DNA of 24,056 bases, taken from IMG/VR virus record IMGVR_UViG_3300025168_000655, positions 1-24,056 of that record, one strand, 5' to 3'. The position numbers and the translations under genes were made by a program. This document shows, in pieces, positions 7,189 to 13,888 of this stretch (the first letter of the stretch is position 1; every line of letters begins with the position of its first letter). The notes beneath the pieces are model-generated. The model had not been told where the DNA came from. It made no database searches and saw nothing but the letters and a program-made list of their open reading frames with translations. Source of the DNA: a virus.

Positions 7189-8487
7189 TTAATTTTTTAA
7201 TAATTGTTCTGCTACTAATGTACCTTGTGCTCCTGACACTGTTATACCTCTTGCTGACAATGCATCACCTACAAAATGAACATCAGGAAACCTAGTTAAA
7301 CTTAAATCATTATAATTAACTAAAGGTTCTGGTGCTAAGTATTTTACTTCAGGCATATAAATGCCCCAATCTTTACCTAATGTTGGAAATACTTTTTCCA
7401 TATCATGGATAAAATCTTGAATGTAAATAGCATAATCTCCAATTGCATCATATAGTGGTTCTATATTGTTTACTACTTGGGTTTCTACGTAATCTCCTTC
7501 TGTTGTTTTTGAAGGTACTCTATGACTTGGAGAAAAATAAGTTCCTTTACCATCTACTTGCATTTTCTTTACTGCTTCTCTTGCCCAATCAAATGGTTTA
7601 TCAATGTTTTTAATTTCCATTAATATACCAAAATTAGTCATACCATTTTCGTATTTTTTATCTTTTTTAGCATGACCATTATAACTTATATCTCCATATG
7701 TGTGTTCAGCTGCTACGTAAGCTGCATTGTTGTTTGTACAGAATGATCTTAATGACACACCTTCAGCGTCAAATTTTCTATATAATTTAAAATCATAAGC
7801 AATGTCAATTAATTTTTGAAAGTGGTGTTGTGGTGCTTCAAAACGTACTCCAATTTGTACTGGTTTTGGTTCTGTAGGTAGTTCATAATCTTCAGATAAT
7901 GATTTTGCAAAATCTATTCCTGATTTACCTACTCCAAATATAAGTTTATCATATCCTTCTATACCTTTAATTTTATCTGAATCATATATGACCATTTGTT
8001 TTTTAAAATCAATATCAGTCACTTTAGTTTCCCACATAAATTCTACACCTTTTTCTACTAAATAATCATACCAATTTTTACCAATTTCATGTAGATAATC
8101 GGTTCCAACATGCCATACAGGGAATAATCTTAAACCAAAATAAGGTTTAATAAAGTCAGGTTCTGCTTCTGGGTTTGAACATTGTACTTCAGATGGGTTT
8201 GGGTGGAATCGTTTAAAGTTAGCTATAACTTGATCAAACAATTCCATTGCTTTCTCTTCACCGGTGTATTTTGACAATTGGCCTCCTATGGATGTGTGGT
8301 AAGTTAATTTACCATCTGACCAACCACCAGCGCCTAAAAAACCCCTCATTACGTCTGCTGCTGGTCTTCTATATGGATCTAAACCCATATCAATAATGGT
8401 AATTTTTCCATCAAACCCATTATCTACTAATTTTGTAGCGGCATTTACTCCTGCAACGCCTGCTCCTACAATTACTACTTTAGTCAT
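7189..8487 (-). CDS. FAD-dependent dehydrogenase, COG2509-like
   Basis: A full-length (432 residues) flavoprotein. Residues 1-34 are a Rossmann FAD-binding unit with GAGVAG at 8-13 and an acidic end of strand 2 (IIDMG). GAGGWSDGKL at 52-61, HVGTDYLHEIGKNW near 126, and QIGVRFEAP near 211 match the uncharacterised FAD-dependent dehydrogenase family COG2509. The C-terminus (FVGDALSARGITVSGAQGT, about 406-424) is the usual second FAD contact of such two-dinucleotide-fold enzymes. Substrate is unknown. It is the first gene after the terminator at 8517-8550 and is followed by two small genes and terminase, so a possible metabolic gene sits just before the packaging genes. Such enzymes are unusual in phages; host origin is plausible but codon use does not visibly differ. 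Confidence 0.88.
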   Translation of the reverse strand: MTKVVIVGAGVAGVNAATKLVDNGFDGKITIIDMGLDPYRRPAADVMRGFLGAGGWSDGKLTYHTSIGGQLSKYTGEEKAMELFDQVIANFKRFHPNPSEVQCSNPEAEPDFIKPYFGLRLFPVWHVGTDYLHEIGKNWYDYLVEKGVEFMWETKVTDIDFKKQMVIYDSDKIKGIEGYDKLIFGVGKSGIDFAKSLSEDYELPTEPKPVQIGVRFEAPQHHFQKLIDIAYDFKLYRKFDAEGVSLRSFCTNNNAAYVAAEHTYGDISYNGHAKKDKKYENGMTNFGILMEIKNIDKPFDWAREAVKKMQVDGKGTYFSPSHRVPSKTTEGDYVETQVVNNIEPLYDAIGDYAIYIQDFIHDMEKVFPTLGKDWGIYMPEVKYLAPEPLVNYNDLSLTRFPDVHFVGDALSARGITVSGAQGTLVAEQLLKN

Positions 8488-8499
8488 ATTATATCTTTA

Positions 8500-8511
8500 T
8501 TTATTGGTTAA
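8500..8511 (-). promoter_or_regulatory. Possible late-promoter-like AATAAATA before the FAD gene
   Basis: On the minus strand CCAATAAATAAAG lies between the terminator U-tract and the ATG at 8487, and resembles the T4-type late core TATAAATA. Only about 28 nt separate the U-tract from the start, so a promoter here would give a very short leader. Weak evidence. Confidence 0.25.
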
Positions 8512-8516
8512 TATAC

Positions 8517-8550
8517 AAAAAAAAAGTGACCCAACCAAATGATTGGGCCA
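8517..8550 (-). terminator. Strong intrinsic terminator after the holin/Cys-peptide genes
   Basis: On the minus strand TGGCCCAA pairs with TTGGGTCA (eight pairs, one G-T) around an eight-base loop, followed by one C and nine T. This is the best terminator in the window and ends the transcript carrying the zincin, holin-like and Cys-rich peptide genes. Confidence 0.8.
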
Positions 8551-8575
8551 CAGCTCCTTTTTTAATTTTTAAATC

Positions 8576-8594
8576 GTCCGGCTATGAATCGGAC
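8576..8594 (-). other. GC-rich stem-loop in the 3' untranslated region
   Basis: GTCCG and CGGAC pair around a nine-base loop, between the Cys-rich peptide stop and the terminator. No U-tract follows on the minus strand. In such A/T-rich DNA the GC-only-rich stem stands out and may protect the mRNA 3' end or be part of a short RNA. Confidence 0.4.
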
Positions 8595-8603
8595 TGTATG
8601 TTT

Positions 8604-8666
8604 TTAACAGTTACAACAAGTACATTCACAACTTGTTCCACAGTTACATTCTTTACAATTACACAT
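8604..8666 (-). CDS. Tiny Cys-rich, metallothionein-like peptide (20 aa)
   Basis: Codon by codon the minus strand from ATG 8666-8664 to TAA 8606-8604 reads MCNCKECNCGTSCECTCCNC: nine cysteines in twenty residues, with repeated Cys-x-Cys and one Cys-Cys pair. This spacing is that of metallothionein-type metal-binding peptides. It starts 2 nt after the stop of the holin-like gene, as expected for a coupled last gene, and ends before a 3' hairpin and terminator. The upstream bases (AAACTAAATAATT) are A/T-rich like those of accepted genes here. No family is recognised. Chance is a possible explanation because the ORF is so short, but such a cysteine density is very unlikely at random in A/T-rich DNA. 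Roles could be metal binding, redox buffering or a disulfide-linked structural peptide. Confidence 0.6.
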   Translation of the reverse strand: MCNCKECNCGTSCECTCCNC

Positions 8667-8668
8667 AA

Positions 8669-9067
8669 TTATTTAGTTTTTTTTGTTTTTTCAAGTGATC
8701 TACCACCAAAATAAGCACCAATTACTGTTATTAATACTAATTGTAATAAATCTGTCCATTTTGCTTCAACATTGAAATTAATAGTTCCTGCATCAATAAA
8801 TATCATTAAAACTGTAGAAACAACTAAAAATATTAATACTAAAGGTCTAACATTTTTACTTAACCAAGAGTCAGAATTCATGTCTGCTGACCAACGATCA
8901 GTTATGTTTTGTTCCATTTTAGCTTCGTGTTCTGCTATTAAAGCTTTAATTTTTGCTTCTGCTTCTAATTTTTCTTCTTTAGATGTGTGTAAATTATCTA
9001 TTACACCACCTACACCTTTTACAAGCTCTGCTGCTCCGCCTGAAAATAAATTTCCTAATATACTCAT
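8669..9067 (-). CDS. Holin-like membrane protein (3TM / GTA-holin type)
   Basis: A 132-residue protein resembling the 'holin of 3TMs' family. A Gly-rich amphipathic N-terminus (ILGNLFSGGAAELVKGVGG) is followed by a charged helix (about 30-58, EEKLEAEAKIKALIAEHEAKME), then SWLSKNVRPL leading into a membrane segment at about 70-90 (LVLIFLVVSTVLMIFI) and a second at about 105-121 (LLQLVLITVIGAYFGG), with a basic end (SLEKTKKTK). The block with Trp and Arg-Pro before the first membrane segment is characteristic of this family. Holins open the inner membrane at lysis. It sits 6 nt after a zincin gene and ahead of a Cys-rich peptide and terminator. No classical endolysin is recognised nearby. Confidence 0.75.
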   Translation of the reverse strand: MSILGNLFSGGAAELVKGVGGVIDNLHTSKEEKLEAEAKIKALIAEHEAKMEQNITDRWSADMNSDSWLSKNVRPLVLIFLVVSTVLMIFIDAGTINFNVEAKWTDLLQLVLITVIGAYFGGRSLEKTKKTK

Positions 9068-9073
9068 AACGTT

Positions 9074-9469
9074 TTAATTTTGATTTGTTTTTCTATAATT
9101 TTTCATCCAATCTTCCCAATCTCTAAAAAGAAGATTTCCTTTTAAATATGCTTCCATTTCCATTTTTCTCATATGTTGATCATCTTGAGCGTATGTTGGG
9201 CTAGAAGCGTCTCCCATTTTTAAATCACCTCTTTCATTTTGAACGTGATGAATTAATTCGTGTGCAAATGATCTACAAATGTCTTTATCGTGTCTGTTTG
9301 TTATGTACAATACAATAGACATATTTGAAGGATCATAATAAGCTGTTTTGCCAAAGATGCCTTGAGCATTTTCTTCATCATGTTTTAACTGAAGTTTTGG
9401 AGTGTTTTGAATGTCAAATTGCTCCCTTGCTTTTTTAAATATTTCTCCTAAGGCTTCTTTTAATTCCAT
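9074..9469 (-). CDS. Zinc metallopeptidase-like protein (HExxH zincin)
   Basis: A 131-residue protein with the zincin motif H70-E71-L-I-H74, extended as SFAHELIHHVQNERG. Glu104 or Glu106 in RKMEMEAY, about 32 residues later, is a plausible third zinc ligand, as in gluzincin-like minimal peptidases. No signal peptide is present, so the protein acts in the cytoplasm, is packaged, or crosses through the holin. The start overlaps the stop of the upstream gene (TAATG), indicating coupling. Next to a holin-like gene it could be the lytic peptidase, but it could equally process a virion or host protein. A metallopeptidase role is fairly secure from the motif; the substrate is unknown. Confidence 0.75.
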   Translation of the reverse strand: MELKEALGEIFKKAREQFDIQNTPKLQLKHDEENAQGIFGKTAYYDPSNMSIVLYITNRHDKDICRSFAHELIHHVQNERGDLKMGDASSPTYAQDDQHMRKMEMEAYLKGNLLFRDWEDWMKNYRKTNQN

Positions 9470-9906
9470 TATACTGGTTCTTCTTCAGCTGGTTCTTCAG
9501 GTTCCATTTCTGTATCTTCTCCTCCACTTTCTGTATCTCCCCCTGTATCTCCTGTTTCCGTGTCTTCTTCTGCTCCTTTGGTTGGGATTGGTAGAGTTAA
9601 TAATCTATTCATTGCTTTAATAGCTTCAGCTGTTTCATCTCCATTCATTAACCAATAAGATTTAGATCCTATTTTAGCTACTATAGATGTTTGTTCAATA
9701 TATAAATCAAGATACTGATTATTATGAAAAAATACTCTATATGATGGTGGTACTGAATTTACTGCTTTTAAAGTAGCTACATACCTTATAAGAGGTCTTA
9801 ATTTAAGATCGTATTTTAAAGCTTTAACTATTTCTGGGGGAGCAGGATAATTTGCTTCCATCAGAGATTTAATTTCTTTTTTTATATATTCTCTAAGTAA
9901 TTTCAT
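9469..9906 (-). CDS. Candidate internal head protein with CTS-like leader and acidic tail
   Basis: A 145-residue protein of unknown family. The first 17 residues are basic and amphipathic and end L15-M16-E17 before Ala18, close to the T4 capsid-targeting leader that is cut by the prohead protease. The body (about 18-112) mixes helix and strand. The C-terminus from about 115 is a low-complexity tail rich in Glu, Asp, Thr and Gly (EEDTETGDTGGDTESGGEDT), ending in acidic-Pro repeats. Acidic tails of this kind occur in DNA-mimic or scaffold proteins. It lies 2 nt after the 104-residue gene and overlaps the zincin start. Packaging is an inference. Confidence 0.7.
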   Translation of the reverse strand: MKLLREYIKKEIKSLMEANYPAPPEIVKALKYDLKLRPLIRYVATLKAVNSVPPSYRVFFHNNQYLDLYIEQTSIVAKIGSKSYWLMNGDETAEAIKAMNRLLTLPIPTKGAEEDTETGDTGGDTESGGEDTEMEPEEPAEEEPV

Positions 9907-9908
9907 GA

Positions 9909-10223
9909 TTATGGTGCTACAAAGTTTCCACCTGCCTGGTTTTTATAAGCTAAAACTCCACCTCCTGCTAGTTTAAATGAATATATTGGAGCTTCTATAG
10001 AAGCACCTGAACCAGATATGGTAAATGAACTTGTAATGTCATTAGTAGGACCTATTGCTGTTCCATCTCCATTATTAAACTTACCAATAGTCATATGTGA
10101 AATTCTTGCAAATGAAGTTCCTTCTGCTGACCCACCGTCTCTAGCTATAGGTTGAAGTTTAATAAAACTCCCTGTGTGTTCTCCTTCATCTTGTATTAAT
10201 TCTACTCTATTAATTGCTTGCAT
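9909..10223 (-). CDS. Small Gly/Ser/Thr-rich, beta-type protein, probably virion-associated
   Basis: A 104-residue protein without Cys, signal or membrane segment. It is rich in Gly, Ser, Thr and Ala, with alternating hydrophobic residues (TSSFTISGSGASIEAPIYSF) that suggest a beta-sandwich or small jelly-roll. This composition is common in decoration or spike-like virion proteins, but no family is recognised. Upstream sequence is an A/T run without Shine-Dalgarno. It lies 6 nt from the upstream gene and 2 nt from the downstream one. Confidence 0.6.
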   Translation of the reverse strand: MQAINRVELIQDEGEHTGSFIKLQPIARDGGSAEGTSFARISHMTIGKFNNGDGTAIGPTNDITSSFTISGSGASIEAPIYSFKLAGGGVLAYKNQAGGNFVAP

Positions 10224-10229
10224 ATTTTT

Positions 10230-11618
10230 TTATTTTTTATTTTCGTTAAATAACCCAGAAGCTAGTTGTTTTTTTTCTTCCATGCCTCCCTCCATACCTC
10301 CTTCCATTCCAGTTACTGTTGGTTGTATTGTTTCAAATCCTTCTGCTTCTTTATCTGCTAATGTAAGATCTAATTTTGTTTTTCTAAGAGCTTCCCAGTT
10401 ATTTCTAAGTTTAGCAATAAAAGATTCAGGCATATCTACTCTTTGTTGTAAATAAATAGATCTTACTTCTGCATCTGTTTTACCTGCATTGAATAATTTA
10501 AATAATTTTTGAGTAGCGCCTTCCATTAATGTTGCTCTTTTTCTATATTTGTCCATATGCTCCATTAAATTATCATCGCCTCTTTCTTTAATGTAAGCTT
10601 CCATAAAATCTTTTGCATCATCAACCCCCATTGCTATGTCATCTTGAGATTGATTTTCATCTTCATCTTCTTCAGGAGTTATTTCATTTACTTGGTAAGT
10701 TTTACCATCTAATTTAAATGAATTTTCTCCTGAGTCTTTAGCTTTTTGCATAGCACCTCCAAATGCATTTCCTTCATCTGGTTCTTCTTCTAAAGGGGTT
10801 ACAGCTTTTACATTTGTTGCTGCTACTTTACTCTTTGCAGTTGCGTCATCTTTATCAGAGAAAAAAAACTCTCCTCCTTTAGTATCAGTACCTTTATACA
10901 TTTTCATTTCTTTTGTAGTTTTTTTCATTTTATTTTCTTTTATAGGTTTATCTTTAAGTTGACCTAAATTTAATTTTAATTTATTTCCGCTTTCTAATGA
11001 TTTTAACGTTAATACATATCCTGAATTCTCAATTACTTTATATCTTGTACCACTATAAGTTACTGTTTTACCTGGTTGTAATTTTGGATTGTCTGTTAGT
11101 TCTTTATTTTCATCCATTGTTTTAGGCATTATCCATAAATGAATACTACCATGAACACCTGCTCGAGAGTGGTCTGTTATTTCGTAATCTTCTATTTGAT
11201 CTTGGAATTTAGTGTATGTTTTAAGTGCTGCTGCTTTTGCTGCTGCTTTAGATTTTTCAATCTTCATACTTACATCTTTACCAAACATTGCCCCTGTGTA
11301 ATCAGGACCATTATAGTGTGGAAATAAAATCCTAAATCCTCCTGTTCTTTTGTCAGGGTGAGTTGAAACACCTTTCATTGTGTCTACAAGTTCCATATGA
11401 TATTGGTCTGCATAATTTAACATGTCAGAAGATAATGTGCCTTGAGTTTCCATCATACCAGTTCCTGTTCTTTTTGGTTTAGCTGAGAAGGGATATTCGT
11501 CTGTAGGTACTGAAACTTTTGTACCAGTTGATAATTGGCTTGGTTGTTCGCGATTACCATAAAATGTATTTTCTTTAACTACATTTTTAACTAATTGTAT
11601 GATGTCTTTCTTTTTCAT
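10230..11618 (-). CDS. Large multi-segment candidate internal head/scaffold protein
   Basis: A 462-residue, highly charged protein of unknown family. The N-terminus MKKKDIIQLVKNVVKEN has the basic leader ending Val-x-Glu seen in neighbours. A more ordered part spans about 60-165 (FRILFPHYNGPDY, DHSRAGVHGSIHLWIMP), followed by a strand-rich segment around 183-220. Next comes an acidic linker (about 275-335; EEDEDENQSQDD). A helical C-terminal part begins after L364-M365-E366 before Gly367, a good prohead-protease site. The end carries a short repeat of Met-Glu-Gly-Gly (437-447). Length, charge and possible cleavage sites suggest a scaffold-like or packaged protein. I do not recognise a homologue with known function. 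Confidence 0.7.
   Translation of the reverse strand: MKKKDIIQLVKNVVKENTFYGNREQPSQLSTGTKVSVPTDEYPFSAKPKRTGTGMMETQGTLSSDMLNYADQYHMELVDTMKGVSTHPDKRTGGFRILFPHYNGPDYTGAMFGKDVSMKIEKSKAAAKAAALKTYTKFQDQIEDYEITDHSRAGVHGSIHLWIMPKTMDENKELTDNPKLQPGKTVTYSGTRYKVIENSGYVLTLKSLESGNKLKLNLGQLKDKPIKENKMKKTTKEMKMYKGTDTKGGEFFFSDKDDATAKSKVAATNVKAVTPLEEEPDEGNAFGGAMQKAKDSGENSFKLDGKTYQVNEITPEEDEDENQSQDDIAMGVDDAKDFMEAYIKERGDDNLMEHMDKYRKRATLMEGATQKLFKLFNAGKTDAEVRSIYLQQRVDMPESFIAKLRNNWEALRKTKLDLTLADKEAEGFETIQPTVTGMEGGMEGGMEEKKQLASGLFNENKK
10281..10311 (-). repeat. Short in-frame repeat encoding Met-Glu-Gly-Gly
   Basis: Imperfect tandem units encode GMEGGMEGGMEE near the C-terminus of the 462-residue protein (residues about 437-448). 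The array is short and may vary in copy number by slippage. Confidence 0.6.
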
Positions 11619-11620
11619 TT

Positions 11621-11881
11621 TTAAAATCTTACTTGTTTTTGACTGTTAGGATTGCCCATAGCTGATTTTTCCATTCCTCTTGTTTGCATTCCTTGTCCTC
11701 CCTCTCCTGCATTTTGGTTATTATAAAATTCAATTTCATCTTCATCAGTCTTAAAAGAACCTCCAGGAGCTCTTTGAGAAGTAATATTATTACCATCAGT
11801 AGCATTTCCACCACTAGCTCCTGTACCTGTGTATTCTTTGATAGTATTTCTAATTAATTCTCTAAGTTCTTTTTTAGTCAT
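11621..11881 (-). CDS. Small disordered protein with CTS-like leader
   Basis: An 86-residue protein. Residues 1-16, MTKKELRELIRNTIKE, are a basic amphipathic helix ending Ile-Lys-Glu before Tyr17, like T4 capsid-targeting leaders and like short leaders I recall in marine T4-like phage proteins. The rest is Gly/Asn/Gln-rich and likely disordered (GTGASGGNATDGNN, NQNAGEGGQG). It overlaps the upstream zinc-ribbon gene by 8 nt and is followed by the 462-residue gene after 2 nt. If the leader is removed in the prohead, the mature part would be about 70 residues, comparable to small T4 internal proteins. No known family. Confidence 0.65.
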   Translation of the reverse strand: MTKKELRELIRNTIKEYTGTGASGGNATDGNNITSQRAPGGSFKTDEDEIEFYNNQNAGEGGQGMQTRGMEKSAMGNPNSQKQVRF

Positions 11882-12467
11882 TTGAGTTTTGTTTTATATG
11901 TTTACGACGTATTTTTGTAGCTTCTTTTACTTGTTTAGTAAATTCTGCTTTATTAACACCTCCTACCCATCTTTCAACAACACCATCTTCTGACACAAAG
12001 CCTTCATTTGATGTGTTTATTGCGTCTAATAAATATGACTCCATTTCATCCACTATATCAAGTGAATTTTTAGCTTTAAGGTTTTTAATATAATCGTTAT
12101 ATTCACCTTTAATTTTTAATTTGTGTTCAAATTCTACAACACAATCAAAACATTTTTTATGTATTTTATAATTAGGTTTATCTAATCTTTTTTTCATTGT
12201 TTTATTACAACAAGGACAACACAAAGGCATAAATGATTCTTTTCTTATTTTATCTAATTTAGATATTGTTTGTTTTATACCATTTTTTATTGTCCAAGTT
12301 TTTTTATCTTCTATCCAAATATCTCCTTCTTTATAATCTTTTTCTTTTTTATTATAACCAATTTGTGTGTTTGAAGATGCCCCAGATTTCCCCTGTATGA
12401 GGTTACGCATTCTATTTACGTCTGTTTTTCTAAACTCCTTATTTAATCCTTGTACTTTTTGTTTCAT
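11874..12467 (-). CDS. Zinc-ribbon protein conserved in T4-like phages, function unknown
   Basis: A 197-residue basic protein. The centre holds a four-Cys zinc ribbon: C84-x2-C87 (in CCPCCNKTM) and C106-x2-C109 (in HKKCFDC), followed by a charged helix (VEFEHKLKIKGEYNDY). The block before it (NRMRNLIQGK, QIGYNKKE, EGDIWIEDKKTWTIKNGIKQ) matches a conserved T4-like marine phage protein family without known role. The WTIKNGIKQ segment is typical of that family. It could bind nucleic acid or be a late transcription or head-assembly factor; sequence does not say. It overlaps the next gene by 8 nt. Confidence 0.8.
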   Translation of the reverse strand: MKQKVQGLNKEFRKTDVNRMRNLIQGKSGASSNTQIGYNKKEKDYKEGDIWIEDKKTWTIKNGIKQTISKLDKIRKESFMPLCCPCCNKTMKKRLDKPNYKIHKKCFDCVVEFEHKLKIKGEYNDYIKNLKAKNSLDIVDEMESYLLDAINTSNEGFVSEDGVVERWVGGVNKAEFTKQVKEATKIRRKHIKQNSND

Positions 12468-12478
12468 AACTTTTATTT

Positions 12479-13657
12479 TTAGCTTACGTCCATAAAATCA
12501 TTATGACTAGCTTCTATTCCTAATTCTTCTAATCTTTCTACTATTAAATCTAAATCTTCTAAACCTGAAATGTATTTTCTTGGTATTAAATCATCTTCAT
12601 GAATATATTCTAAAATACCTTTTAACCATTTATTAGCTTCATCATATTTTAATTTGTCTGAACGTTGTTTTTGATCTTTATTTTCATAAACGTCTAATCC
12701 ATAAAAACGGCCTCCTTGTTCAGTGTATACAAATGTTACTTTTTGGTATTGGTTTGATTCTTCATTTAAATATCCTAATTCAGCAGCTTTTTTCTTTAGT
12801 GATTTTTCTTTATCCATCATTTGTTTGATCTTCATAATCTTATCTTTTTCTGGATGTTGGTTTAAGCGTTCTTTTTCTTTAGCATCTGCCCATTCTTCAG
12901 GACTCATACCTTCTCTATATATTGGAGCGGGATTTGTAGGACCATAAGTTGTTGATTGTTTACTTATTTTAATAATGGAATTGTTTTTATTATTTTCTAT
13001 ATCTTTTGCATCTGGACAATCATCCTTTTTATCTTCCCTAGGTCTTTTTTGATGAATTTTTTTTATGCTATCAATACGTGCTTGAAGGTAATTGTGTTCG
13101 TTTTCTTTACCTAATTCTCTTGCCCTTTTATTAATAATTTGAACTATTTCTTCTGCACATTTAACCTGAGCTTCTGAAGCTGATTTATCATCTAATGCTA
13201 TTTTTTCCATAACAAATAACCTTTCATGTTGTATAGCTGCAGATCGTAATATATCTAACATTTTTGGGTTATCTTTAAATGTTTTATTTTGTAGTTCTGT
13301 GTATAATTTAATGGCCTCAGGACTTATATCAAACATTTTTACCTCAAATTCTTTATCTTTAGGGCCTATAAAGGGGTATTTTTTAGGACCGTCTGTTTCT
13401 TTTTTATCATCTTTTTCCTCAGGTTTTTCATCAGGTTTATCTACAGGGGGTTTTGGATCTTTATTATCACCGGGGCCTTCTAAATTATCATCATAAGAAA
13501 TCATTGGTGTTTCTTTACCACTTGGACTTACAGCTGTATATCTTGTTACTGTTCTTCCGTCAGGTAATTTTTCTTTTTTTTCTGAGCCGGGTTTAACTTC
13601 TTCTTTCAGACCATGTTTATGTTCTGTTAGCCACTTTATATAGTTAAATTTTTTCAT
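12479..13657 (-). CDS. Lys/Asp/Glu-rich candidate internal head protein
   Basis: A 392-residue protein of unknown family. The start MKKFNYIKWLTEHKHGLKEE has Leu-Thr-Glu and Leu-Lys-Glu close to the N-terminus, compatible with a prohead-protease leader. A Pro/Asp/Lys-rich low-complexity linker (about 58-95, PKPPVDKPDEKPEEKDDKK) is followed by a helical domain (about 105-210). After another charged stretch comes a C-terminal domain from about 305 (VTFVYTEQGGRFYGLDVYEN) with mixed strand and helix. LNEES at about 297 is another potential site between parts. It lies 2 nt after the 72-residue gene. Role unknown; the layout of separate parts joined by charged linkers resembles its neighbours. Confidence 0.7.
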   Translation of the reverse strand: MKKFNYIKWLTEHKHGLKEEVKPGSEKKEKLPDGRTVTRYTAVSPSGKETPMISYDDNLEGPGDNKDPKPPVDKPDEKPEEKDDKKETDGPKKYPFIGPKDKEFEVKMFDISPEAIKLYTELQNKTFKDNPKMLDILRSAAIQHERLFVMEKIALDDKSASEAQVKCAEEIVQIINKRARELGKENEHNYLQARIDSIKKIHQKRPREDKKDDCPDAKDIENNKNNSIIKISKQSTTYGPTNPAPIYREGMSPEEWADAKEKERLNQHPEKDKIMKIKQMMDKEKSLKKKAAELGYLNEESNQYQKVTFVYTEQGGRFYGLDVYENKDQKQRSDKLKYDEANKWLKGILEYIHEDDLIPRKYISGLEDLDLIVERLEELGIEASHNDFMDVS

Positions 13658-13659
13658 GA

Positions 13660-13878
13660 TTACTTTTTATAAGGAAACATCTTATTTAATGTGTCTTTTC
13701 TTTTACCACACCCACAGTCTTTTTTTACAACTCTAGCAGCACCTTCTACTATACTTTTTATACCTGTAGCTTTTGTGATTTTTTCTATAGTGTCTCCTAA
13801 TCCTTTACTTTTTGGTGGTGGTGGAGGTGGTGTTTGTCCTCCTACTAATCTTCCTTTGTTGTTAAATACTTTAGCCAT
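13660..13878 (-). CDS. Small conserved phage protein with GLGD and CGC motifs
   Basis: A 72-residue protein. An N-terminal segment with six consecutive prolines (16-22) precedes GLGDTIEKITKATGIKSIVE and a C-terminal KDCGCGKRKDTLNKMFPYKK. The pair 'GLGDT-ITKATGIK' and 'CGCxKRK-LNxxFPY' is a pattern I recognise from small proteins in phages and flavobacterial prophages, function unknown. The CGC pair could bind metal or form a disulfide. It starts 10 nt after the 1215-residue gene ends. Confidence 0.75.
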   Translation of the reverse strand: MAKVFNNKGRLVGGQTPPPPPPKSKGLGDTIEKITKATGIKSIVEGAARVVKKDCGCGKRKDTLNKMFPYKK

Positions 13879-13888
13879 TTTTATTATT

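Noticed and set aside
8526-8714. Plus-strand open frame over the terminator and Cys-peptide region
   Set aside because: It begins in the terminator stem and its Thr/Phe/Cys content is the reverse reading of the Cys-rich ORF and holin end.
11629-11814. Alternative minus-strand frame inside the 86-residue gene
   Set aside because: The accepted frame has a leader like those of neighbours and overlaps both neighbours properly; the alternative is Leu/Met-rich nonsense-like sequence.
13820-13840. GGTGGTGGTGGAGG-like run as a possible microsatellite or quadruplex site
   Set aside because: It is explained by the codons for six prolines in the 72-residue protein.
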